DNA of 64,000 nt from Anaerostipes sp. 992a (GCF_001940245.1 NZ_MJIG01000003.1:62001-126000), one strand, 5' to 3'; shown: positions 34,427 to 45,200, counted from the stretch's first letter. The notes: generated by a model from the sequence alone, not told the origin. Numbers and translations: made by a program.

Positions 34427-35782
34427 ATGGCAAAGGTAAAGACGGTTTATTTTTGCCAGGAGTGCGGATATGAGTCTGCAAAGTGGATGGGACAGTGTCC
34501 CGCCTGCAAGACTTGGAATACATTTGTAGAAGAACGGTTAGAAACTACTCAAAAGGGAGGGGCTAAGGCGAAGAAAGCATTAGCCTCTCCTATGAACATT
34601 ATAGAGGTTTCTACAAAGGAAGAGGAGCGGATTCCGACTGGCATTCAGGAGCTGGACAGGGTACTGGGTGGCGGAATTGTAAGGGGTTCTCTGTCTTTGG
34701 TAGGCGGAGATCCTGGTATCGGGAAATCCACACTGCTTCTGCAGGTGTGCCGCAATCTGGCAAATTCCAAACGAAAGGTTTTGTATATATCTGGGGAAGA
34801 GTCTATGCATCAGATTAAGATGCGGGCGTCCAGAATCGGCACATTTAATGGAGAATTGCTGCTTCTTTGTGAAACGGATATGGATACTATAGCCGATGGT
34901 ATCATAAAGGCAAAACCGGAATTTTTGGTCGTGGATTCCATCCAGACCATGTACTCCGAAGCGGTTTCCTCTGCGGCAGGAAGCGTATCCCAGGTAAGGG
35001 AAGTAACATCCAGACTGATGCGCATTGCCAAAGAGCATAATATTGCTATTTTTATTGTAGGGCATGTGACCAAAGAAGGGGTGGTAGCAGGACCCCGAAC
35101 TTTGGAGCATATGGTGGATACGGTGCTTTATTTTGAAGGAGAACGACAGGCTGTCTACCGTATTTTAAGAAGTGTGAAGAATCGATTTGGCTCTACCAAT
35201 GAAATTGGAGTTTTTGAGATGCATCAAAATGGGCTGATGGAGGTGGAAAATCCATCCCAGATCATGTTAAATGGGAGACCGGTAGATGCGCCAGGATCTG
35301 TAGTTGTCTGTTCCATTGAGGGAACCAGACCGGTGCTGATCGAAATTCAGGCACTGGTATCACCTACCAGCTTTCAGATACCGAGAAGAACAGCAGTGGG
35401 AATTGATTATAACAGGGTCAATTTATTAATGGCAGTTTTGGAAAAGCGGGTAGGTATGCAGCTGGGAGGATGCGATGCCTATGTAAATCTGGCAGGAGGC
35501 ATGCGGCTGGGAGAACCAGCCATCGATCTGGGTATCATTATGGCCATTGCTTCCAGTTATAAGAATCAGCCACTTCCAGAAGATGCGATCATCTTTGGAG
35601 AAGTAGGGCTGGTAGGCGAAATCCGAGGAGTATCACAGGCGGAGCAAAGAATCATTGAGGCAGAGAAAATGGGATTTCATACGTGTATATTGCCAAAAGC
35701 GAATGTGGAGACTATGCGTGTTCAGACGAAGATGCGTCTGATCGGAGTCTCCAATGTACGGGAAGCACTGGATCAGATCTGA
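34427..35782 (+). CDS. radA: DNA repair protein RadA
   Basis: A 451-residue RecA-like ATPase and DnaB-like branch migration helicase acting in recombination. It has an N-terminal zinc finger (CQECGYESAKWMGQCPAC), Walker A GGDPGIGKSTLL near residues 93-104, the RadA-specific KNRFGSTNEIG (near 250) and a Lon-protease-like C-terminal domain. All expected elements are present. It starts directly after the small conserved gene. Confidence 0.95.
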   Translation: MAKVKTVYFCQECGYESAKWMGQCPACKTWNTFVEERLETTQKGGAKAKKALASPMNIIEVSTKEEERIPTGIQELDRVLGGGIVRGSLSLVGGDPGIGKSTLLLQVCRNLANSKRKVLYISGEESMHQIKMRASRIGTFNGELLLLCETDMDTIADGIIKAKPEFLVVDSIQTMYSEAVSSAAGSVSQVREVTSRLMRIAKEHNIAIFIVGHVTKEGVVAGPRTLEHMVDTVLYFEGERQAVYRILRSVKNRFGSTNEIGVFEMHQNGLMEVENPSQIMLNGRPVDAPGSVVVCSIEGTRPVLIEIQALVSPTSFQIPRRTAVGIDYNRVNLLMAVLEKRVGMQLGGCDAYVNLAGGMRLGEPAIDLGIIMAIASSYKNQPLPEDAIIFGEVGLVGEIRGVSQAEQRIIEAEKMGFHTCILPKANVETMRVQTKMRLIGVSNVREALDQI

Positions 35783-35814
35783 GCCAGCAGTGAATAGCAA
35801 GGCAGATGTGCCCC

Positions 35815-35843
35815 TTGAATTCAGAAAATGTTTATGATATGAT
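35815..35843 (+). promoter_or_regulatory. Promoter of glnS
   Basis: TTGAAT (35815-35820) and TATGAT (35838-35843) with a 17-base spacer, about 58 bases before the start. No T-box leader fits in this short region. Confidence 0.6.
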
Positions 35844-35901
35844 TAGTTATCAATGCCAGAATAGAGCAGCAGGAAAAAGAAAAACTTTGGGAGGAACTAT
35901 G

Positions 35902-37563
35902 ATGGAAGAAACCATTTCAAAAAACTTTATAGAGCAGATTATCGATAAAGATATTGCAGAAGGAAAGTGTGCAAAGGTAGTGACACGTTTTCCACCAGAA
36001 CCAAACGGATATCTTCATATCGGACATGCCAAATCTATTTTATTAAACTACGGATTGGCAAAAAAATATAATGGAAAGTTCAATTTACGATTCGATGATA
36101 CAAACCCTACAAAGGAAAAGACAGAATTTGTGCATTCTATTTTAGAAGATGTGGAATGGCTGGGTGCTGACTATGGTGACGAATATTTTTATGCATCTGA
36201 TTATTTTGATCAGATGTATGAATATGCAGTAAAGCTGATCAAAAAGGGAAAAGCCTATGTATGTGATCTGACACCAGAGGAGATCAGAGAGTACCGTGGA
36301 ACCTTAACAGAGCCAGGAAAAAACAGTCCATACAGAGAACGTTCTGTTGAAGAGAACTTGAGTTTATTTGAAGCAATGAAGAATGGAGAATTCCCAGATG
36401 GAAGTAAGGTTCTTCGTGCCAAGATCGATATGGCTTCTGGGAATATCAATATGAGAGATCCGATCATCTATCGTATTGCGCGCATGCATCACCATAATAC
36501 CGGAGATAAATGGTGCATCTATCCAATGTATGATTTTGCACATCCGATCGAGGATGCCTTAGAGGGCGTGACACATTCTATCTGTACTCTGGAATTTGAA
36601 GATCATCGTCCATTATATGACTGGGTTGTTCAGGAATGTGAATTCGAAAACCCTCCAAAACAGATTGAATTTGCGAAATTATATTTAACGAATGTCATTA
36701 CCGGAAAGCGTTATATCAAAAAGCTGGTAGAAGAAGGAATTGTAGATGGATGGGATGATCCTCGTCTGGTATCTTTAAGCGCCTTAAAGCGCCGTGGATT
36801 TACACCAAGTGCGATCAAAACATTTATGGAGCAGGTAGGGGTATCCAAGAGTCAGAGTTCTGTCGATTATGCTATGCTGGAACATTTTTTAAGAGATGAT
36901 CTTAAGATGACAAGACCGCGTATGTATGCAGTAACAGATCCGATCAAATTGATCATTACCAACTATCCAGAAGATCAGGTAGAGTATCTGACGGTGACCA
37001 ATAATATGGAAAATCCAGACATGGGCACAAGACAGATGCCGTTTAGCCGCGAGCTGTATATTGAGCGTGATGATTTTATGATCGAGCCTCCAAAGAAGTA
37101 CTTCCGTCTCTATCCTGGTAACGAAGTACGTTTGATGAACGCTTACTTCGTAAAATGTCACGATTATAAGACAGATGAAGCGGGCAATGTAATAGAAGTG
37201 TACTGTACCTATGATCCAGAGACAAAGAGTGGTTCTGGGTTTACTGGACGCAAGGTAAAAGGAACCATTCATTGGGTATCTGCAGCACAGGCTGTAGAAG
37301 CAGAGGTGCGTCTGTATGAAAATATCGTCGATGAAGAAAAAGGTGTATACAATGAAGATGGAAGTCTGAATTTAAATCCAAATTCACTGACAGTATTGCC
37401 TCGTTGTTATGTGGAACCAGCCTTAAAGGATGCAAAGCCTTTGGACAGCTTCCAGTTTGTACGAAATGGATATTTTAACGTGGATTCCAAGGATTCTACA
37501 GAGGATCATCTGGTATTTAATCGTATCGTATCCTTAAAAAGCTCTTATAAACCAAAAAAATAA
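35902..37563 (+). CDS. glnS: Glutaminyl-tRNA synthetase
   Basis: A 553-residue class I synthetase charging tRNA-Gln directly. The HIGH motif is HIGHAKS near residue 42, FDDTNP follows, and the KMSKS-like loop is GVSKSQSS near 313. The C-terminal beta-barrel anticodon-binding domain is complete. Two adjacent ATG codons (35899, 35902) could start it; GGGAGG at 35889-35894 is better spaced for the second. Many Firmicutes lack GlnRS and use GatCAB, so this gene was probably gained by transfer in an ancestor. An IS1182-type element has inserted just behind it. Confidence 0.93.
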   Translation: MEETISKNFIEQIIDKDIAEGKCAKVVTRFPPEPNGYLHIGHAKSILLNYGLAKKYNGKFNLRFDDTNPTKEKTEFVHSILEDVEWLGADYGDEYFYASDYFDQMYEYAVKLIKKGKAYVCDLTPEEIREYRGTLTEPGKNSPYRERSVEENLSLFEAMKNGEFPDGSKVLRAKIDMASGNINMRDPIIYRIARMHHHNTGDKWCIYPMYDFAHPIEDALEGVTHSICTLEFEDHRPLYDWVVQECEFENPPKQIEFAKLYLTNVITGKRYIKKLVEEGIVDGWDDPRLVSLSALKRRGFTPSAIKTFMEQVGVSKSQSSVDYAMLEHFLRDDLKMTRPRMYAVTDPIKLIITNYPEDQVEYLTVTNNMENPDMGTRQMPFSRELYIERDDFMIEPPKKYFRLYPGNEVRLMNAYFVKCHDYKTDEAGNVIEVYCTYDPETKSGSGFTGRKVKGTIHWVSAAQAVEAEVRLYENIVDEEKGVYNEDGSLNLNPNSLTVLPRCYVEPALKDAKPLDSFQFVRNGYFNVDSKDSTEDHLVFNRIVSLKSSYKPKK

Positions 37564-37577
37564 AAGATCAAGAATTT

Positions 37578-37605
37578 ACATGCCCTGTCATAAGACAGGG
37601 CATGT
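37578..37605. repeat. 28-base palindromic target-site duplication, left copy
   Basis: Perfect 12-base-pair palindrome, ACATGCCCTGTC and its complement around ATAA, directly behind glnS and directly abutting the left inverted repeat of the IS element. An identical copy is at 39207-39234. Confidence 0.9.
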
Positions 37606-39110
37606 CAGACTGTAGACAAAGCTGGTGCTGGAGATAATCTCCAGCACCACTTTTCTATTAAAAATAACTTTTCTTTTATTTCTCGCAAAATAGTATAGGC
37701 AGTTGAGAATCTTCGTCCTCTTTGTGCCAGTATCCTGGCTAGCTTTTTCAGATTCATACACGCAAAAGTAAGCCCCGCCTTCATTTCCATCCGGGCTTTC
37801 CCTATGCTTTGTGTATATCGGAATCCGTGTTGTTCCTTGGCTGTTCCAAATATCCTTTCGATTGTTTCTTTCCTTAACTCATAAATCTGTTTGTTGCCAA
37901 GTGTATGCCGGATATCCTCCGCTTTCTCCATATATCCTTCCCACACATGACGGGTGACCACTTTTATATGTTCTTTACTTTCCGTACATCTGTGAAGATT
38001 TGGACAGCTGGCACATGTTTTTCCGCAGCTCCTGTACTCTCTGTAACCTTCCCTGTTTGTTGTATGATATGACAATATATGGTCTTCCGGGCATATGTAG
38101 CAGTCATAATACTCATCATAAACATACTCATATTTTCGGAAATAACCTTCCTTTGTCATAGGCCTTTTATATGGGAACAGAGGCTTGATACCATCTTCCA
38201 TCAATTCACAGGCAATCGCTGGTGTACGGTAACCAGCGTCTGCTATGATCATATCTGGTGAATACATTTTTATCTTATCATATAATGTTTTGAATGTCCG
38301 GCTGTCATGTTCGTTTCCGGGATGGATGCTGTATCCAAGAATCCAGCCGTGTTTGTCACAAGCGGTTTCCACTGCATAAGCAAAAACATGTTTATGCTCA
38401 CCTTTACGGAACCATCCGCTTTCCGGATCCGTGGTACTGCATTTCTGTGTTTTAACACCTTCCGGGATTTCCTCTTCTTTTGTCATATCGCCGTTTCCGC
38501 CGCTGGATGGAGGATCGTTTCTATCTTTTTCTTTTAAAGGCTTTTTTCCATGTGCTTCACGATCTCTGGTGATTTCTTTCTGCAGTTCCTCTTCATACCA
38601 GAGAGCCTGCTCATGTGCAATTTTTTTACGCATTTTTTTACTGTTTGCACATGCTTTCACATGAGTAGAATCTACAAAGATATGTTCCGTGTCCACCAGT
38701 TTAAATTTCATACAATCTTCCAATATCTTTGCAAAAATCTGTTCAAAAAGATCGGTATCTTTAAAACGACGCGTGTAGTTTTTCCCAAAAGTTGAAAAAT
38801 GAGGAACCGGATCCAGCATGTCCAATCCGAGAAACCATCTGTAAGCAACGTTTACTTCTATCTCTTTGATGGTCTGCCTCATACTTTTAATTCCATAAAG
38901 ATATTGAATGAAGGGGATCTTGATCAGCATGACAGGGTCCATGCTTGGCCTTCCGTTATCGGGGCAGTATTTTTCTTCAACAAGATCATATATAAAAGTC
39001 CAGTCAATGGCTTTATCAATTAAACGCAGCATATGGTTTTGGGGAACCATGTCATCCATACAGAACATTATCATCTGTTCCCTTTTTTTATCTGAATTTT
39101 TTGTCATCAT
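37605..39110 (-). CDS. IS1182-family transposase
   Basis: A 501-residue DDE transposase. An N-terminal DUF772-like region (about 15-110, with GRPSMDPVMLIKIPFIQYLYG) is followed by a DDE_Tnp catalytic domain: the first Asp region VDTEHIFVDSTHVKA (near 137), the second MIIADAGYRTPAI (near 290), and the Glu in RKETIERIFGTAKEQHG (near 427). The gene is intact. Its last bases lie in the left inverted repeat, and the TGA stop is completed by the adjoining target base at 37605. A TATAAT on the minus strand (39139-39144) lies about 30 bases upstream of the start. Confidence 0.92.
   Translation of the reverse strand: MMTKNSDKKREQMIMFCMDDMVPQNHMLRLIDKAIDWTFIYDLVEEKYCPDNGRPSMDPVMLIKIPFIQYLYGIKSMRQTIKEIEVNVAYRWFLGLDMLDPVPHFSTFGKNYTRRFKDTDLFEQIFAKILEDCMKFKLVDTEHIFVDSTHVKACANSKKMRKKIAHEQALWYEEELQKEITRDREAHGKKPLKEKDRNDPPSSGGNGDMTKEEEIPEGVKTQKCSTTDPESGWFRKGEHKHVFAYAVETACDKHGWILGYSIHPGNEHDSRTFKTLYDKIKMYSPDMIIADAGYRTPAIACELMEDGIKPLFPYKRPMTKEGYFRKYEYVYDEYYDCYICPEDHILSYHTTNREGYREYRSCGKTCASCPNLHRCTESKEHIKVVTRHVWEGYMEKAEDIRHTLGNKQIYELRKETIERIFGTAKEQHGFRYTQSIGKARMEMKAGLTFACMNLKKLARILAQRGRRFSTAYTILREIKEKLFLIEKWCWRLSPAPALSTV
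37623..37649 (-). terminator. Hairpin at the 3' end of the transposase gene
   Basis: Perfect 12-base-pair stem (TGGTGCTGGAGA with TCTCCAGCACCA) and TAA loop inside the last codons of the transposase, next to the left inverted repeat. Confidence 0.6.
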
Positions 39111-39138
39111 AAAAAAACACCGCCCTTCTGATATTTCT

Positions 39139-39144
39139 ATTATA
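39139..39144 (-). promoter_or_regulatory. -10 element of the transposase gene
   Basis: Minus-strand TATAAT about 29 bases before the transposase start; the -35 is not clear. Behind it, a GC-rich hairpin at 39174-39189 (CCCGGC-TTTT-GCCGGG) separates the promoter from outside transcription. Confidence 0.5.
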
Positions 39145-39206
39145 CCAGAAAAACGGCCATAAATGTAGAAAAGCCCGGCTTTTGCCGGGGCTTTGTCTAC
39201 AGTCTG

Positions 39207-39234
39207 ACATGCCCTGTCATAAGACAGGGCATGT
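39207..39234. repeat. 28-base palindromic target-site duplication, right copy
   Basis: Identical to 37578-37605. It is placed just before the ribosome binding site of the aminotransferase gene, so that gene's leader still begins with the same hairpin as before the insertion. Confidence 0.9.
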
Positions 39235-39255
39235 CATATGTAAGGAGGAAATGAA

Positions 39256-40419
39256 TTGAAACAGGCACAATGGCTTTCTCATTTTGAAACAGGGATTTTT
39301 GCAGCGTTAGATCAAAAGAGGGATGAATGGATCGCATCCGGAAAGAAGGTATATAATCTGTCTATTGGAACACCGGACTTTCAGCCGGCACCGCATATTA
39401 TGGAAGCGATGACGGAAGCATGCAAAAAGCCGGAAAACTATGTATATGCCCTAAAAGATATGAATGAGACTCTAACGGCGGTAAAGGATTATTATAAAAA
39501 GCGTTTTGGAGTAGAAGTGACAACAGATGAGATTACATCGGTTCATGGTTCTCAAGAGGGAATCGGTCATATTGGCATGGCCTTGACCAGTCCTGGTGAT
39601 TATGCGATTCTTCCAAATCCGGGATATCCAATCTTTGAAGCAGGAGCCTATCTTGGTGGTGCACAGTTGTATTTTTATCCACTGAAGAAGGAAAATGGAT
39701 TCTTACCTGTTTTTGAGGAAATTCCAGAGGAAATTGCCAGAAAGACAAAGTTTATGATCCTTTCTTATCCATACAATCCGGTATGTGCGGTGGCCAACGA
39801 TGAAGTATATGAAAAGGCCATTGCTTTTGCGAAGAAATATGACATCATTATCATTCATGATAATGCATATTCTGATATTATCTATGATGGCAAAAAAGGA
39901 AAATCATTCTTATCCTATGAAGGAGCAAAGGAAGTGGGAATTGAGTTTTTTTCTCTATCAAAGTCTTTTAATGTAACAGGACTGCGGATTTCTTTCGCTG
40001 TAGGCAATCGGGAAATTATTGATGCCATTAAGCTACTTCGTTCTCAAATTGATTTTGGTATGCCGATTCCAATTCAGAAGGCTGCAGTAGCTGCACTTAC
40101 TGGTCCTCTTGATATGGTAAAGGAGCAATGCGCGGAATATCAGGCGAGAAGAGATGCTCTTTGTGGTGGTTTGCGAAAGATCGGATGGAATGTGCCGGAT
40201 AGTCAGGGAACGATGTTTGTCTGGGCACCAATTCCAGAAAAGTTCCATTCATCAGAAGAGTTTTGCATCAGGCTGATGGAAGAGACGGGAGTCATCTGTA
40301 CGCCAGGATATGCGTTTGGCTCTCTGGGAGAAGGCTATGTTCGATTTGCATTGGTGATGCCGCCAGAGAAACTTCGAGAGGTAGTACGGATCATCGATGA
40401 AAGTGGTATCCTGAAATAA
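39256..40419 (+). CDS. Class I/II pyridoxal-phosphate aminotransferase
   Basis: A 387-residue aminotransferase of the aspartate/LL-diaminopimelate aminotransferase-like fold. The PLP lysine is in SLSKSFNVTGLRI (near 238), the PLP-contacting SYPYNPVC is near 171, and HDNAYSDIIYDG precedes it in the usual place. The start is TTG at 39256, seven bases after AAGGAGG; the nearer ATG at 39251 reads only two codons before a stop. The substrate amino acid cannot be told. Before the IS insertion it lay about 65 bases behind glnS and was probably co-transcribed with it. Confidence 0.88.
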   Translation: MKQAQWLSHFETGIFAALDQKRDEWIASGKKVYNLSIGTPDFQPAPHIMEAMTEACKKPENYVYALKDMNETLTAVKDYYKKRFGVEVTTDEITSVHGSQEGIGHIGMALTSPGDYAILPNPGYPIFEAGAYLGGAQLYFYPLKKENGFLPVFEEIPEEIARKTKFMILSYPYNPVCAVANDEVYEKAIAFAKKYDIIIIHDNAYSDIIYDGKKGKSFLSYEGAKEVGIEFFSLSKSFNVTGLRISFAVGNREIIDAIKLLRSQIDFGMPIPIQKAAVAALTGPLDMVKEQCAEYQARRDALCGGLRKIGWNVPDSQGTMFVWAPIPEKFHSSEEFCIRLMEETGVICTPGYAFGSLGEGYVRFALVMPPEKLREVVRIIDESGILK

Positions 40420-40522
40420 AGTACATTCGCATGAAAAAGAAGAAAAGATGAGAAAAAAAGCGTATAGAAGAGAATAGAGAAGAATGTATTAGATTTTAAA
40501 AAGAATTTAAAGGTTATAAAAG

Positions 40523-40551
40523 TTGCGTTCTCTGGATAAATTAACTAATAT
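40523..40551 (+). promoter_or_regulatory. Promoter of groESL
   Basis: TTGCGT (40523-40528) and TAATAT (40546-40551) with a 17-base spacer, directly before the CIRCE element. Confidence 0.72.
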
Positions 40552-40562
40552 AAGGATAGTTG

Positions 40563-40589
40563 TTAGCACTCAATGAAAAAGAGTGCTAA
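40563..40589 (+). promoter_or_regulatory. CIRCE operator (HrcA binding site)
   Basis: Perfect TTAGCACTC-N9-GAGTGCTAA, the binding site of the heat-shock repressor HrcA, just downstream of the groESL promoter. The operon should be derepressed on heat or misfolding stress. Confidence 0.97.
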
Positions 40590-40620
40590 TACTTAGAGAG
40601 GAAACCACTTATTTATATAA

Positions 40621-42562
<1,942 letters not shown>

Positions 42563-42611
42563 ATTCCATTGAAGAAATAAAATTGATCTAGAATCATAAG
42601 TCAAAGATCAC

Positions 42612-42676
42612 TTTGAAGGGGCTGTGGAAAATGGAAATGAAATGATTTCATTTCCAGAGCACGGCTCCTTTGTTTT
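42612..42676 (+). terminator. Terminator of groESL
   Basis: An outer GGGGCTGTG/CACGGCTCC-like stem and an inner GGAAATGAAA/TTTCATTTCC hairpin, followed by TTTGTTTTTG. The remaining bases up to the next promoter (to 42859) show nothing that I can assign. Confidence 0.7.
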
Positions 42677-42859
42677 TGGGTCAATTGTTTTTTAGAAATA
42701 AAATTTTTCTGAGTGTACAAAAGCATCAAAGCTACACAACGATAAGTGAAATTGTCTGAAAAAACTGAAAATATGTATAAATTAGCCGGGAAAAAATGAT
42801 TTTTCAGACGATTTTCTTAAATCTTTATAGCATTTGTAAAAAAAATATAAACTTTTTGG

Positions 42860-42888
42860 GTTGCTTTTTGTACAAAAATGTAGTATTA
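42860..42888 (+). promoter_or_regulatory. Promoter of the gut/srl PTS operon
   Basis: TTGCTT (42860-42865) and TATTAT (42883-42888) with a 17-base spacer. It implies a leader of about 190 bases before gutM. Confidence 0.65.
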
Positions 42889-42910
42889 TAAACAAAGAGA
42901 AAAGAAGTAG

Positions 42911-42955
42911 GGAGTTCAAAATGCAGATGTATGCAGAGAAGTCCCGTTTTTTTTG
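42911..42955 (+). terminator. Leader terminator (attenuator) of the PTS operon
   Basis: GGGAGTTC (42911-42918) pairs with GAAGTCCC (42939-42946), with one G-G mismatch, then G and eight T (42948-42955). It lies about 20 bases after the expected transcription start and 130 bases before the first gene, so transcription must read through it. No antiterminator gene is adjacent. Confidence 0.65.
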
Positions 42956-43085
42956 ACAGAGGATGTAACACATCATAAAAACGGTATTATTTGAATGGAA
43001 GCATTTGACTGTGAGACTAACCAACTCATAGCCGTTTGGCAGGTTTGATGCAGACATTCGATAATATATATTAGGAGGAAAAAAG

Positions 43086-43547
43086 ATGACAACTTATTTG
43101 CTGATTCTGATTATGTTTGCAGTCGCTTTCATTCTTCAGATTTTCCTAACCGGCTTTCAGATGAAGGGATTCAATTTGAATTATGCCCGTCTTCATCGCA
43201 TGGGACGAGTGGCCATCGGAAGAAGCAGAGGAGGATTCAATGCAGGTGCCATCGCCATGTTTGCAGTAGACAAGAGAGGGAACATCTTAACCGGATGTTA
43301 CCTGAAAGGAATTACGATTTTTGCCAAATGGAAAAATATCGATGATTTCAACGGCAGATATGTGGGCGGCCTGACGAAAGAGGATTGCGAGAAGTTATCA
43401 CCACCAGCAAGAAAAGCCATTTTGAATGCCTCTGAGAACTATGTCACCATTATGAGCGGTGGTGAGGTAGTGAACCCGCCAAGCCTGTTTGGAAGAATTA
43501 CAGGGTTTATAACGGGTAAAAACAGGAGAAAGAAAGCTCACAAGTAG
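43086..43547 (+). CDS. gutM: GutM-like glucitol operon protein
   Basis: A 153-residue protein with one N-terminal membrane helix (about 3-22) and a small cytoplasmic domain, matching the GutM/SrlM family. GutM was described as an activator of the glucitol operon in enterobacteria. NYARLHRMGRVAIGRSRGG (near 33-51) is the most family-like segment. It is first in the gutM-srlA-srlE-srlB order. Confidence 0.82.
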   Translation: MTTYLLILIMFAVAFILQIFLTGFQMKGFNLNYARLHRMGRVAIGRSRGGFNAGAIAMFAVDKRGNILTGCYLKGITIFAKWKNIDDFNGRYVGGLTKEDCEKLSPPARKAILNASENYVTIMSGGEVVNPPSLFGRITGFITGKNRRKKAHK

Positions 43548-43562
43548 AAAGGAGACGTTTTT

Positions 43563-44105
43563 ATGGATTTTGTAGTTAAGTATGCTCAGGCGTTCATCAA
43601 TTTATTTGATCTTGGTGGACAGACATTTGTAGGTTGGGTAACAGGTATTGTACCTCGTGTTTTAATGATTTTGGTAGCAATGAATGCGATCATCGCAATC
43701 ATTGGACAGGAAAAAGTTAATAACTTTGCTAAATTCTGTGCAAAATCTAAATTTTTAGCATATTGTGTATTACCTTTTATCACTACATTCGTAATGTGTA
43801 ACCCTGCATCTATGTCTATGGGTAAATTCTTACCAGACAGAATGAAAGTTGCTTATTTTGATTCAACATGTTTCTTCTGCCATACAAGTAATGGTTTCTT
43901 CAACCATATCAATGCTGGAGAATTATTCGTATACTTAGGAATTGCACAGGGAGTTATGGCATTAGGCTTAGACCCAACACCATTAGCAATCCGTTACTTA
44001 TTAATCGGTATTCCTCTTAATTTCATGTCTGGATGTTTAACACATTTCACAACTGGAATTGTTATGAAACAGCAGGGTATTGAATTAAGTACAGAATTAG
44101 ATTAA
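43563..44105 (+). CDS. srlA: PTS glucitol/sorbitol transporter IIC component
   Basis: A 180-residue membrane protein with four or more hydrophobic helices, matching SrlA (GutA). Clear family segments are FVGWVTGIVPRVLMILVAMN near 20-39, FVMCNPASMSMGKFLP near 79-94 and HINAGELFVYLGIAQG near 118-133. It forms part of the sugar channel together with the C-terminal half of SrlE. Confidence 0.93.
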   Translation: MDFVVKYAQAFINLFDLGGQTFVGWVTGIVPRVLMILVAMNAIIAIIGQEKVNNFAKFCAKSKFLAYCVLPFITTFVMCNPASMSMGKFLPDRMKVAYFDSTCFFCHTSNGFFNHINAGELFVYLGIAQGVMALGLDPTPLAIRYLLIGIPLNFMSGCLTHFTTGIVMKQQGIELSTELD

Positions 44106-44130
44106 TTGAATAAGTAAGGAGGATATTATA

Positions 44131-45138
44131 ATGGCAGAATATAATGCAATTAAAATCGTAAAAGGTGCTGGCGGATTTGGTGGTCCATTAGTAGTAAAAC
44201 CAGAAGAAGGCAAAGACAAATTAGTATATATCTGTGCAGGTGCAGAACCAGATATCGTACCTCACATCTGTAAGTTAACAGGAGCTACTCCAGTTAACGG
44301 ATTTAAAACATCTGTTCCAGATTCTGAAATCTTCTTAGTAATCATCGACTGCGGTGGTACATTACGTTGTGGTATTTATCCACAGAAGAGAATTCCTACA
44401 ATCAACGTTAACCCTGTAGGACAGTCTGGACCATTAGCAAAATATATTGTAGAAGACATCTATTGTTCAGGAGTTGGTGTGAATGAGATCACATTAGCTG
44501 AAGAAGGTGCAGAACCAATTGCAGCTGCAGCTCCAGAAGCAAAGGAAGAAAAAGAATATACATACAGCACAGATAAAAAAGTATCTGAAACAATGGCTGA
44601 ATCAGGAAAAACCAATATTCTTCAGAAATTTGGTATGGGATGTGGTAAAGTTATTGCTACATTCAACCAGGCAGCTAGACAGGCTATGCAGACTGTATTA
44701 AATACAATCTTACCATTCATGGCATTCGTAGCTTTATTATCTGGTATTATCAATGGATCTGGATTTGGTAATGCATTTGCAACGATCTTAAAACCATTAG
44801 CAGGATCTATGCCAGGTTTAGTATTACTTGGATTTATCTGTTCTATTCCAGTACTGTCCTGTATGTTAGGACCTGGTGCTGTAATCGCTCAGATCATCGG
44901 TGTGTTAATTGGTAACGAAATTGCAAAAGGTAACATTGAACCTCAGTTAGCTTTACCAGCATTATTCGCAATCAACACACAGTGTGGATGTGACTTCATT
45001 CCTGTAGGTTTAGGTCTTGCTGAAGCAAAACCAGAAGTAGTAGAAGTTGGTGTACCTGCGATGTTATACGGACGTCTGCTCGGTGGTGTACCTCGAGTTC
45101 TGGTTGCTTGTGTATGTTCCATCGGATTATACAAATAA
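44131..45138 (+). CDS. srlE: PTS glucitol/sorbitol transporter IIB-IIC component
   Basis: A 335-residue protein. The N-terminal IIB part (about 1-125) starts with KGAGGFGGPL and holds the phosphorylated cysteine region DCGGTLRCGIYPQKRIPTIN near 74-93, which is conserved. A linker rich in Ala/Glu (about 125-150) leads to the membrane part with CMLGPGAVIAQIIGVLIG and ALFAINTQCGCDFIPVGLGL. The family takes up hexitols and phosphorylates them on entry. Confidence 0.93.
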   Translation: MAEYNAIKIVKGAGGFGGPLVVKPEEGKDKLVYICAGAEPDIVPHICKLTGATPVNGFKTSVPDSEIFLVIIDCGGTLRCGIYPQKRIPTINVNPVGQSGPLAKYIVEDIYCSGVGVNEITLAEEGAEPIAAAAPEAKEEKEYTYSTDKKVSETMAESGKTNILQKFGMGCGKVIATFNQAARQAMQTVLNTILPFMAFVALLSGIINGSGFGNAFATILKPLAGSMPGLVLLGFICSIPVLSCMLGPGAVIAQIIGVLIGNEIAKGNIEPQLALPALFAINTQCGCDFIPVGLGLAEAKPEVVEVGVPAMLYGRLLGGVPRVLVACVCSIGLYK

Positions 45139-45166
45139 GATAAGAATTTATATATAATTTTCAACA

Positions 45167-45200
45167 AACTTAAGCTAGACATTTATGTCTAGCTTAAGTT
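45167..45200 (+). repeat. Perfect 16-base-pair hairpin between srlE and srlB
   Basis: AACTTAAGCTAGACAT and its complement around TT, 28 bases after srlE. No T-run follows, so it may stabilise the upstream mRNA or reduce expression of srlB relative to srlE; it could also be a weak terminator. Confidence 0.6.

Larger units (their letters stand above)
37606..39206 (-). mobile_element. IS1182-type insertion sequence, 1601 bases
   Basis: Bounded by perfect 16-base inverted repeats, CAGACTGTAGACAAAG at 37606-37621 and its complement at 39191-39206, and flanked by identical 28-base palindromes. It contains one intact DDE transposase gene on the minus strand. The hairpins close to each end (37623-37649 and 39174-39189) may block transcription. 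The match of the flanking copies, without a mismatch, suggests a recent insertion. Confidence 0.92.

Noticed and set aside
37578-39234. Two-unit CRISPR-like or attachment-site repeat
   Set aside because: The two identical 28-base units are separated by an intact transposon with its own inverted repeats; this is a target duplication.
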